Below, piece after piece: positions 55,401-64,000 of a DNA stretch of 64,000 nucleotides. Where the stretch lies: the NCBI GenBank assembly GCA_029204045.2, contig CM055072.1, positions 3,953,356 to 4,017,355 on the forward strand, written 5' to 3'. The translations under genes were made by a program, and so were the position numbers. Position 1 is the first letter of the stretch. Every line of letters starts with the position of its first letter. The stretch is from Tillandsia leiboldiana. Taxonomy: Eukaryota > Streptophyta > Magnoliopsida > Poales > Bromeliaceae. A model generated the notes under the pieces. It made no database searches. It saw only the letters and a list, made by a program, of their open reading frames with translations, and had not been told where the DNA came from.

Positions 55401-58400
55401 GCAAATGTTGATTGTGATTAATTAGTGTCTATGCACTGTCATATGCTGGGCGACAGCGGAAGCCTACTCCAGACATGTGCACAGACTTGCCGTGTGTACA
55501 AGGCCACCCCCACACACACAAAGCGTCAACAACCAATCAACTAAACCATTATCCAACCTGATAGAGTAGATACAGCACAAGTAGTTGGGTATCTAGAGCA
55601 TAAACTTGCACAATTAGCTAAACTTAAACATTAAACATTTACATCCCAATATCATCACCTCAACATAGGTGCATCTCTAGTACATACACAACTCCAAAAT
55701 TCATCTCCAAAATAAAAAGGGGGCAACCTCTATGTGGTCCAACACGGGTGAGAAAGCTCTAAGTATCACGCGATCCCCCTTCCGTGATCCCAAGACTTCC
55801 TCACGGAAGATTGCTCTTAAAAAGACAACAACTAAGAGGTGGTGGGAACTAAATAAAATAGTTCTCAGTGTGTACCGCCGCCAAGAGGGACGCACTACAT
55901 CACTAGATCTGAGGCATGAGTAATAGCAATAACTAGGAATAGAAAAGCTGCAGTACAAGAAGTACAACAATGTAATACTACCATGCCTCTATATACATGA
56001 AGTAAAAGGTATGTTGTCTCAACTTTCAACTATGTAACAATTTATTTTATGATGTCCCAATGCCAATGTTATATCCAATCTCTTGAGGACCTATATAGAG
56101 TACAGTCCTAACTTGCGCTATGCCTCATGGACCATGCTCGGCACCCCACATACGAGGCTGTGCCTTAAGCCCGTCGCCCAATTAGCGCTCAAAAAGAAAG
56201 GGCGAGTTTTCTCGCGATGCCTATTCCTCCAGTGGGAGCGACCCAAACAAGCAATGTGCTAGCTGAGCTAAATTTGGCTTGTGCAAACTTTGGTCTCATG
56301 CATCATACTCAAAGGCCCTATATCCAAGTACTTGACATAAGGTCACATAAGAGTTCTCAACTCTATTACCATGTTTCAACATGTCTCGTTTAGGGGTTAT
56401 GTGAATAGGTAGTCTCAGTAGATGTCCATGACTAGTAAAGAGGTTCATTTATCTCTACTCAAACAACATGATATAGAGAGTAGGAAATAACCAAGTAGCT
56501 ACTAAATAGATGTCCATGTCTCATAACAAAGTTCGAGTATCTTGACTACATGACATGATAGTTGCAGTAGTGGGCAACCAATATAAGAAGTGTGCTGAAC
56601 ATATGCTAACATAAGGCTTATATTATGGAATGTACAACTAACATGTATATGAGGGAGATGCCATGTTCTATGTCAACAATGAGAATTTCCAATGCCATGT
56701 TTATTAAGGAATTGAAGTCATTTAAGAAGAAGATGACATAAAAGGAGTTCACTGATTTCGGTTAGTCCGAACCCACCGGATAGTTGGCAAAATTATTTTG
56801 TTTTTCCAAACTAAGTTGTTGAGTCTTCTCTTCTAACCTAAAGAGAATTTTTCAAGTGACCCTCATACCAAAATTCTCTAAAAATCATATGAAAAATAGG
56901 AGAAAAATATCTTAACTTGGTAAAACTTTGCAAATACCTCAATTGAAGTTCTTGGGGCTTTTATTCCAACCTACAAGAGGGTTTCCAATCCATCAATTCC
57001 AACTAAAGCCCCAAATTTGAAAATTTCCAAATTTCACCCTAGTTTGCCATAAACTAGAAAAATCCCCAAATTTTTCAATATCATCTAATTGGAAGCTCTA
57101 AACTTAAGAACTAACCCAAGCCCAAGATGTAGGGATTGAGGATTGGAAGCTCCAAGCCACTCCTCTTCAAAGTCTCTAGCTCCCACTCCAAGCCTTGGAT
57201 GGGTTGAAGCTCCTATAGGAAAGAAAATGGAGAAAAAGAAGGAATTTATGGAAGATTTGAGAAGAAAAAGGAAGAAGATGGAGAAGAGGGATGAACTAAC
57301 CTATTCTCTTGTGGAAGAGAGAGAGAGAGAAAGAGAGAGAGAGGGCTGGGGTATTAATGGATGTAGCAAAATCTATTTAAGTCCTCCAAACAGCAATTTC
57401 AGCTCTCGCAGAATTGAGTACAAGCACCCCGATTTTAGTACTGGTAAATCCCTTGTGTACCGGTATCCCCCCCGATTTTAGTACTGATAAATCCCTTGTG
57501 TACCGGTATCCCAGAGGAACTTTTGCAGAACCCGAACCATGTTTCAGCCAACTTTTCTATTGTGTATTGTGTACCGGTACACCAACTTGAGTTCCGGTAC
57601 TCAAACTTCAATACTGGTACAGTAGAAAAGTTTCACAAAATTCGAGAACTCTCCAACTTTACTACTAAGTACTGATACCCTATTTTTCAGTACCGGTACG
57701 TGCAACAGATTTGCAACTTTGTAGATTATGCACTCGGAACTTCGTTTTCATGCCGAAAACACTCGAACACCTCCCAAAAACCACTAGAATTATCTAAATA
57801 GTATCAAATACTAATTTTTACTAGAACTCTGTTATTTTGCAAAAGTTCAGTGCACTACGTGCACCGTGGTCTATTGGTTCAAGGTTGTTGATACTTTGTG
57901 TGCTGAAAATTTGGTCGATATTTTATTTAGCAACGAATGGAAATCATTTTAGTTGGGATAATTTTGGTCTTTCAATTGGATTTTGTTTGAGAAGGGATAT
58001 TATTGGTTTTGTACATATCTTAGTCTTTATTGTAGTCTTAGCTATATTATATGTAAAAACTCTGGAAAGCAGAAGCAAATATAATTGTATTTCTTGTTTA
58101 CTAGAACTTTGATGGTTGAACCATACCAACAGTTGAAATATTTAAATCTTAAATTACTGCCTGGGGTTTGATGCTCTGGTTGGTTCTGAAAAAAATTGCT
58201 ATTTCCACAAGTAAAGGGTTTCATTATCCAGTTGATTTGAGCTATTATGCATGTGAATATTTTGCAGACTGGGCAAACAGTTGCCATTAAGAAGATTAGG
58301 CTGGGGAAGTACAAGGAAGGAGTAAATTTCACTGCACTAAGGGAAATTAAATTGCTCAAAGAACTCAAGGATCCAAATATTATTGAGTTGATTGATGCTT

Positions 58401-61400
58401 TCCCACACAAGGGCAACTTGCATCTTGTATTTGAGTTCATGGAGAGTGACCTGGAGGCTGTTATTCGTGATAGGAATATCGTACTTTCTCCGGCCGATAT
58501 CAAATCGTATCTCCAGATGACACTAAACGGACTTGCATTTTGCCATAGAAAATGGGTCTTACACAGGTACGTAATCATTGTGGTTACTACAGATTTCCTG
58601 ATGTTTGGCTCAGTTTTCAAATTTCATCTTTAGAGTTTCAGTTGTAACAATTTACTTGCTGAAGTTTGGTTCCAGTTTCAGTTTCATTCTCTGATTTCCA
58701 GTTCTAATCGTGATGTTTTACCGTGATTTCAATTTGGGCCCTAGAGTTTGACCTTGATCTCAGTTTTATCCTCATTGTTTTAATCACTACAAGTGAAAAA
58801 CCAAATAGTGATGCTGATGTGGCACTTATTGAGATAGACTATAGGAAGGGCTTATTTGTGGCGCAAAACAAACTTCAAGGACTAAATTGTTATAATTGGA
58901 ACTATGAGGATGAAGTTGACATTTTGATCAAACCTAATGTTTCAAATTAGTAAATAACCCTTTATTTTTTCCGACTTCTTCTGAAACATCAATTGTGACG
59001 TAAGGTGTTTTTCAGGGATATGAAACCGAACAACCTTCTAATTGCTGCTGATGGACAGCTTAAGCTTGCAGATTTTGGTCTTGCACGGATTTTTGGCAGT
59101 CCGGATCGCAAATTTACTCATCAGGTATTTATTTTCAAGAGAGAAAAACTGGAGATTTTATGCTATTGTAAAATAATATACTGTAAATACAGGTCAGCTG
59201 TCAGCATTTCTCATATCCTTTTCATATGAAATTAATTAGTGTTAAAGATTGGAAGAAGCTGCAAGAGTTGTCTAACTCAAGATATACTAGCTGATTGCAG
59301 TTTGGTTTTTCTAGCAAGTGCCAATATGTGACATGTTAGAGCATATGTTGGGCTACGCTATAAAACCCACCCTTGCATTGTCATCCATATTTCTGCTGCC
59401 TACTTACTTATCCAATTGCTTTGAATATAGCCTTGCATTTTACTCGTTGCAAATGGGTTAAAAAATTTGGGCATTTGTTAACATCAGCATAATTTTGTGG
59501 AAATGAGTAGACAAATTATATTGGTTGTATTTTATAAAAAAGATACATGTAATTTAAATTAATAGTTCAATAAACTACCAATTTATAGATCTTTTTCTCG
59601 TTTTAGATCTATTATTTAGGCTGCAACTAAGATGTTCTCATACAGAATCAATCATTAGATGCTAAAAATTTCTCATGCAGTTTTGCATCCGACTCTCATT
59701 GTTATCCCAAACTTTTGGACCTATTTGAGATGGGAGTGAAGTGCAGCAAGACTCAAATTAAAGTAATTTAAAATGTAGGGGTGCAATTGAGAAAGAAGGG
59801 AAAGTATAGATTGGTCTCTATAATTTAGTCTATGTGGGTGTTTGGCCTAGCTTCCGAAAAGTGATTTTGGGCCCAAAAGTGATTTTCGGCTTCAATGGAG
59901 CTTTTGGCAATATCGTTTTCAAAATCTGATTCTAATTTCTAGAATCCGTTTTCTGATTTTCGTTTAAATTATTTTCTATTTAAACTCAGCCTGACGCTCT
60001 ACAACTTTTAACCAAAATCAAATCTTCAAACCAAAATCAATTCTGCAAAAATTACTTTTCTAGAATCTAGGCCAAACGGGCCCTATATGTTATAAGCAAG
60101 CAATGTTCCAAAAAGCAGTTCATGTGGGTTCATATGCGGTTCAGACCATAAACTGCACCGCATACGTAATATGCTGTGCGGTATGTAGTCGAACCGCATA
60201 TGCGGCCGCCTGTTGCATATGCAGTGAAGCTTTTTTGTTTTTAAGGTGGTATTGAAATACAATGTTGAATGAGATTGTTTGATTAATAGTTATACATATA
60301 CATATGACTATTTTCTTATATGTTTAATTAATAATAATGAATATAATGCAATTATCTTTATATAAATATAACTAACTCACTCTCTTTTTATTTAAGTAGG
60401 TATTATTCTTAATCTATTTGATAATTATCTTTATAAATATTGATGAATAATTTTGTAGTTGTTAGATGTTATTATACTAGTACTAGATTTTTGTAAGTGT
60501 TGTCCTCTCAAATGATGTGAATGATAATTTATTGAAAAAATTATTATTCTTCATCGAAGTTTAGCATACTGCTTTTTAGAATATTGGTTTTTGTTTGACA
60601 TTCTTTATGATCTTGCATCAAAATTCTATTTATTTCTCTATTTAATAATTAATAGTAAATTACTAACTGTTAGTTTAGTGACACATATATATGAGGTCCT
60701 TTACTTGAAATTAATTCTTTTAATTTGTGAATTCTTAATTGTTACTTTAGTTATTTAGCTTTGTTAGGAAACATTTATTTATATTTTTAATATCTATAAA
60801 TATTTAATTAATATTTTAGTAGATGGGTCACATAGCCACCTACATACCACATATGTGCTATGCGGTCGGTAACCGCATGATACTGCCACCTTGTAGAACA
60901 TTGCTAGCATGAGCTAGGATCCATTGACACTAGTGTATGTTACACACCTTTTGCATGTGCAATCTAACCATGCAGACCCTAACATTGAAATCTTGGCCAT
61001 TGGATGCGATCTTACATGTATAGAAGCCTACAACAACAAAAAGAGAAGAAAAATGTTTTGGCAGCTTTTTTCGTAAGCCTACAAAAGCACTAAAATCACC
61101 AACCCATAGATATAGGTTTCCAAAATTTATGAATTTTTTTTTTTTGGGTATAAATGCCTTTTGCATGTTGTAGATCAATTGAAGGTTGGTTTTGACGCCT
61201 CTTTGGTTGAATTTGATGCATGTGTGAAAAAATGTATATATAAAAGTCGTGAGTGAGTTAATTCAATGACCATTTAAACAACAACAGATGGACATCTTAA
61301 TTGTATTGTTTGTATTTAAATATGAATAAAGCGGGCTATAATTTTTACATTCCATTCACAATTTGGAGGCTTCTCAAGAAGTTCATGGTCTCGAAATTAC

Positions 61401-63506
61401 GTGACAAACCATCTTTATTGATTTATTTGTCGAAACCAAGGATTTAAGTGCCGTGGCACGGGGTCGTGCCGAAAACTTGTCGGCACGGTACGGCACGGTG
61501 CGTGCCGAGCCGTGCCGATGAGTGCCGGTCACAAAAAATACATGCGTGCCGACACATAATGGCATGAAATATTTAATTTCTTTAGTAACAAAATTTTTTA
61601 ATTGCTTATTATGTATCTTTATCAAATATTTTGAACTTTATTAAGAAAATTACTTAGTAATTTTAAGAAAAAAGAGTTTTGAACTGTGTCATCGGCACGG
61701 GAGCTGTATCGTGCCGGTATCTTATTGGCACGGTACGGCACGGTAGATACGGCCCGTGCCGATAGATACTTAAATCTTTGGTCGAAACTTTATTCAGGAA
61801 AAAGACATTGGAAAGAATCATATTTCACTTTCTCATAATGGCATAACAACATTTTTTTTAAAAAAAGTTTAGTTTTCTTCTGTGGTCAATTGCAAAATTG
61901 GTTTCCTCTTCCAGTAAATCATGAAATAGACAATTGGCTATTCAATTGGAAATGTGTTATATTTGTCTTATTTTTGTATTTATTGTTTCCCATGCAACTG
62001 TTTCTTATGTCTATTACACATTCTTCTACAACTTTTAATTGAGTTCTTACTTTGGCCCTTAACCTTTGAATTTTTGCTATATGGTCCTTATGTCTATTTG
62101 TTGTTTCAATCAAGTCCTACCTATCAAAAATCATTGCTGAGTGGTATATATGGTCTGGTGCAAACATTGCAAATTTGTCCAGCAGCATAAAAAATGGAAG
62201 GTCCTGTTGCGCAGTGCAGTTCCTTCGCTAGTGTTAGAACTTAGAAAGTAAAGCTAAATTCTATGTGGGGATGAAGATATAGTAACAACAAAAAGAACAC
62301 ACTTCAGGTAGAGCTACTAATATAAATATAAGGATTTAAGTATCCATCGGCACGGGCCGTATCCACTGTGCCGTATCGTGCCAACAAGATACCGGTACGA
62401 TACAGTCCCCGTGCCGATGGCACAGCTCAAAACTCTTTTTTCTTAAAATTACAAAGTAATTTTCTCAATGAAGTTCAAAATATTTGATAAAGATACATAA
62501 TAAGTAATTAGAAATTTTTGTTGCTAAAGAAAATAAATATTTCATGCCATTATGTGTCGGCACATGTTTTTTTTGTGACCGGCACTCATCGGCCCGGCCC
62601 GGCACGCACCGTGCCGTACCGTGCCGGCAAGTTTTCGGCACGACCCCGTGCCACGGCACTTAAATCCTTATATAAATATAACACAGGTATAACTATTCGG
62701 TAGATTGGTACTATTGTTCAACCACAATTTGTTCTAGCAATACTTCACAATGATGAAATACTATCGAAATTTAAATGATAATATTCCTCAATTTGTAAAA
62801 TCTATGGTGAAGTATGATATAGGTTTTAATGGGTTAGTTGTCAAGTATCTAAATTCATAGCTTAATTATGAGCTTTGACTTCAATAATATCTAAATTCAT
62901 AGCTTAATTATTAGCCTTGACTTTCATACTAACTGAAATCAATGATAACCTATCGAAAAGATCGAAAACTGACCAGAAATCAGTCAAAACAGATTGAGCT
63001 GGCTGAAATTGATCAAAACATGGCGAGAAGTGCTTAAACCTGACTAAACCGAGTTTTGTTTTAGGCTAACCAAAACTTACTGGTTTCATTAATTCTGATT
63101 GTAACTTGAGATCATGGTATGCAAAAAACTCTCTGGGGTCTTATTTGATGTTTGATGCCTAAATAGTAGCAGTCAAAGAACAGTAGATTTTGGTTGTGGG
63201 GTTCACCTTTCTTTAATTTTTGTTTTATACTAACTTATGAACAATTCATGCTATCTGAAGGTGCTCTTTATTATGGTGCCTTTATAGCCACTATTTTTCT
63301 ATGCACTTTCAGTTCTGCACATTAAACATGACTCAAAAAGAAAACAAATATTACTTGATAATATTTTCTATCCTCGTTAGGTTTTTGCACGTTGGTATAG
63401 GGCACCTGAACTATTGTTTGGTGCCAAACAATATGGAGCTGGGGTGGATGTTTGGGCTGCAGGTTGTATATTTGCTGAACTTCTTCTTAGACGACCCTTT
63501 CTGCAG
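52131..63506 (+). CDS. CDKD: CDK-activating kinase, CDKD type (exons 1-4, 3' incomplete)
   Basis: CDKDs act in the nucleus with cyclin H. They phosphorylate the T-loops of cell-cycle CDKs and, within TFIIH, the RNA polymerase II tail. Exons are 52131-52301, 58268-58566, 59016-59124 and 63381-63506. All junctions are GT-AG and in phase, giving 235 residues of an expected 400 or so. Visible motifs: GEGTYGVV (43-50), VAIKK with catalytic K65, the class-specific NFTALRE (77-83) in place of PSTAIRE, HRDMKPNN with D158, DFG (176-178), T-loop S185 and T191 in the conserved 6-residue spacing, then FARWYRAPE. No key residue is altered. The N-terminus (MMMMPAPVPN, Ala- and Asp-rich) is longer than usual. 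Four ATGs in a row leave the exact start open. Confidence 0.95.
52365..52416. repeat. T29-A23 homopolymer palindrome
   Basis: A T-run is followed directly by an A-run in CDKD intron 1, 63 bp after the exon 1 donor. It is similar to the block in the LTR at 20354-20406. Assembly length may be unreliable. Confidence 0.9.
53015..54090. repeat. Diverged direct duplication in CDKD intron 1
   Basis: Blocks near 53015-53240 and 53875-54090 share GGGATTGGATAA, AAGAAAGTGA, GGATTATGC and ATGCAGGCTTTCTTTGTACT in the same order. They are about 860 bp apart. The middle sequence is unrecognised. Confidence 0.65.
54270..54480. mobile_element. hAT-like non-autonomous element fragment
   Basis: It starts TAGGGATGTCAATGGGTATG, a start typical of plant hAT-type repeats. 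It continues with repeated GGATTCGGAT-like units and their inverse (ATCCGAAC). The right terminus is not clear. The frame across it is the repeat, not a gene. Confidence 0.5.
54740..54985. repeat. 123-bp tandem duplication
   Basis: TGATGATTGGCATTCTGAAG (54761) and TGATGATTGGTGTTCTGAAG (54884) open two near-identical units, each ending CAGCTAATATGATATTAA. Confidence 0.9.
55435..57835 (-). mobile_element. Gypsy LTR relic in CDKD intron 1
   Basis: The order of landmarks follows gypsy LTR A on the minus strand: GGTGGGAACTA, then ATAGTTCTCAGTGTG, GAGGCATGAGTAATA and ACTACCATGCCTCTATA. Toward its far end come a (GA)n tract (57318-57342) and about nine GTACCGGTAC/GTACTGGTAC-like motifs (57440-57705). 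A 42-bp tandem duplication lies at about 57427-57511. No internal domain is present, so it is probably an old solo LTR. The boundaries are approximate. Confidence 0.7.
59834..60083. mobile_element. Foldback MITE in CDKD intron 3
   Basis: The ends GTGGGTGTTTGGCCTAG and CTAGGCCAAACGGGCCC are inverted with a few mismatches. The flanks share TAT. The sequence is close in style to Tourist/hAT 'TGTTTGG' elements; the class is uncertain. Confidence 0.65.
60096..60908. mobile_element. Foldback element of about 0.8 kb
   Basis: GCAAGCAATGTTCCA at the left is inverted at the right as TAGAACATTGCTAGC. Inner arms share CGCAT/ATGCGG motifs (60139-60205 and 60858-60880). CA(A/G)NG-type ends fit hAT elements, but no clean 8-bp duplication is visible. 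Confidence 0.5.
61438..61780 (+). mobile_element. MULE-type MITE, copy 1 (CDKD intron 3)
   Basis: It begins AAGGATTTAAGTGCCG and ends ATACTTAAATCTTTG, inverted ends. The 9-bp target duplication is GTCGAAACC at the left (61429-61437) against GTCGAAACT at the right (61781-61789). The body is packed with GGCACGG and CCGTGCC motifs near both ends. Nine-base duplications point to the Mutator superfamily. Confidence 0.8.
62330..62670 (-). mobile_element. MULE-type MITE, copy 2, inverted relative to copy 1
   Basis: Its reverse complement follows copy 1 nearly base for base over the full length (for example ATTTCATGCCATTATGTGTC against GACACATAATGGCATGAAAT). It has a perfect 9-bp duplication TATAAATAT (62321-62329 and 62671-62679). 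It lies 549 bp after copy 1. Confidence 0.85.
62840..62930. repeat. Short tandem duplication (about 46 bp)
   Basis: ATCTAAATTCATAGCTTAAT occurs twice, each copy followed by TAT/TAG and TTGACTT. Confidence 0.85.
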
Positions 63507-64000
63507 GTCTGCTAATGTTCTGCTTATTTTATATTTTCATTGAACTTGTTGCATATATTTTCTTTATTTATTCTTCCACTGCTGCAAGAAATTTGTAGTT
63601 TAGGAGTTTTTCTTTAACTGTTTTTTGAGTTACATGAAGATATACTTCTTGCTTATTGTTTTGGAAGTTCTTCAAATAATTAGATATGTTGGATACTAAA
63701 TCCACAGATATTTAATAGTCAAATGCTCACTACCCTTGGCACCTATAAAGCAAATGCAATTGATGCTAAAGTGCAGAACTATTTATATAATTGGAGGTCA
63801 TATCATATTTTCAGGCAATAAAGAAATTTAAGGCACCGGGCTGGTAGCTTTAATAAATCATGTGATGATAATTGATCTAATCAAAGTGAAGTAAACTAGA
63901 AGATAAAATTATATATTTGAAAACTGATTTGTCTATTTTCTTTCGCCTTATCAAATTACCTCACTTTTCTTTGCCTAATTAGTGGCTAGTAAACGTAGCT
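63507..64000 (+). other. Start of CDKD intron 4
   Basis: It begins GTCTGC after exon 4. No further exon is recognised before the window ends, so the kinase C-lobe and the C-terminal tail lie beyond it. Confidence 0.75.

Larger units (their letters stand above)
52302..58267 (+). other. CDKD intron 1 (6.0 kb), full of repeats
   Basis: It contains T29-A23 (52365-52416), a diverged duplication (about 53015-53240 and 53875-54090), a hAT-like block, a 123-bp tandem duplication and an LTR relic. No exon is seen between exons 1 and 2. Confidence 0.85.
59125..63380 (+). other. CDKD intron 3 (4.3 kb)
   Basis: It lies between exon 3 (donor GTATTT) and exon 4 (acceptor CTCGTTAG). It carries four MITE-like elements and a small duplication (62840-62930). 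No coding exon was found inside. Confidence 0.9.

Noticed and set aside
55732..55970. Frames of 63-89 codons in CDKD intron 1
   Set aside because: They fall in the gypsy LTR relic and match landmarks of LTR A that are non-coding.
61383..61625. An 80-codon frame repeated at 62465-62703
   Set aside because: The repetition comes from the two MULE-type MITE copies and not from a conserved protein.

Overview
This is a stretch of plant nuclear genome, about 85% transposable elements and their debris. It contains the 5' part of one intact host gene and one dead host gene. The intact gene is a CDK-activating kinase of the plant CDKD class. The chromovirus (Tekay-like) retroelements, Tourist and CACTA MITEs, long (TA)n arrays and CDKD exon layout point to an angiosperm, most likely a monocot. 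Pineapple or a relative is a guess I cannot confirm. No bacterial-type features, tRNA, rRNA or CRISPR were seen.

Layout. 139-2125: eight foldback MITE-like units separated by (TA)n tracts. 2599-6232: a decayed Copia element that kept only gag and part of protease. It carries a miniature LTR element (4280-5120), which in turn carries a CACTA-type MITE (4758-5013). 6236-7497: a non-autonomous Helitron with canonical ends and an internal 479-bp tandem duplication. 8688-10547 (minus): a serine carboxypeptidase-like (SCPL) pseudogene with five recognisable exons, an in-frame stop and no 3' half. Its 5' leader was split from its TATA box by a 4.7-kb solo LTR (10585-15316, target-site duplication ATCAG). 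16028-22853: an element of the same family in the opposite direction, with a 4.4-kb 5' LTR, only about 0.9 kb of internal sequence and a truncated 3' LTR.

23971-47026 is a nest of Ty3/gypsy elements. It appears to have landed inside a LINE: LINE-like ORF1 remnants lie on the left and a decayed LINE endonuclease lies at 47067-47907. Inside the nest are element A (minus strand, gag only, non-autonomous), LTR B (minus strand, partial), element C (plus strand, nearly intact gag-pol chromovirus with one TGA between gag and pol), C's truncated 3' LTR and a further complete LTR D, which runs into a 10-N gap.

47908-52130 holds a CACTA-like end, GC-rich sequence with a 30-C run, two candidate small exons and a perfect Tourist MITE. 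52131-63506 is CDKD exons 1-4, with the rest of the gene beyond the window. The CDKD introns are long (about 6.0 and 4.3 kb for introns 1 and 3) and hold an LTR relic, hAT-like and other foldback elements, and two inverted copies of one MULE-type MITE with 9-bp target duplications.

The elements do not form a pathway with the host genes. The host-relevant effects are the split SCPL promoter, the inflated CDKD introns and several large inverted repeats that could give double-stranded RNA. All calls come from reading the sequence; no database search was run.
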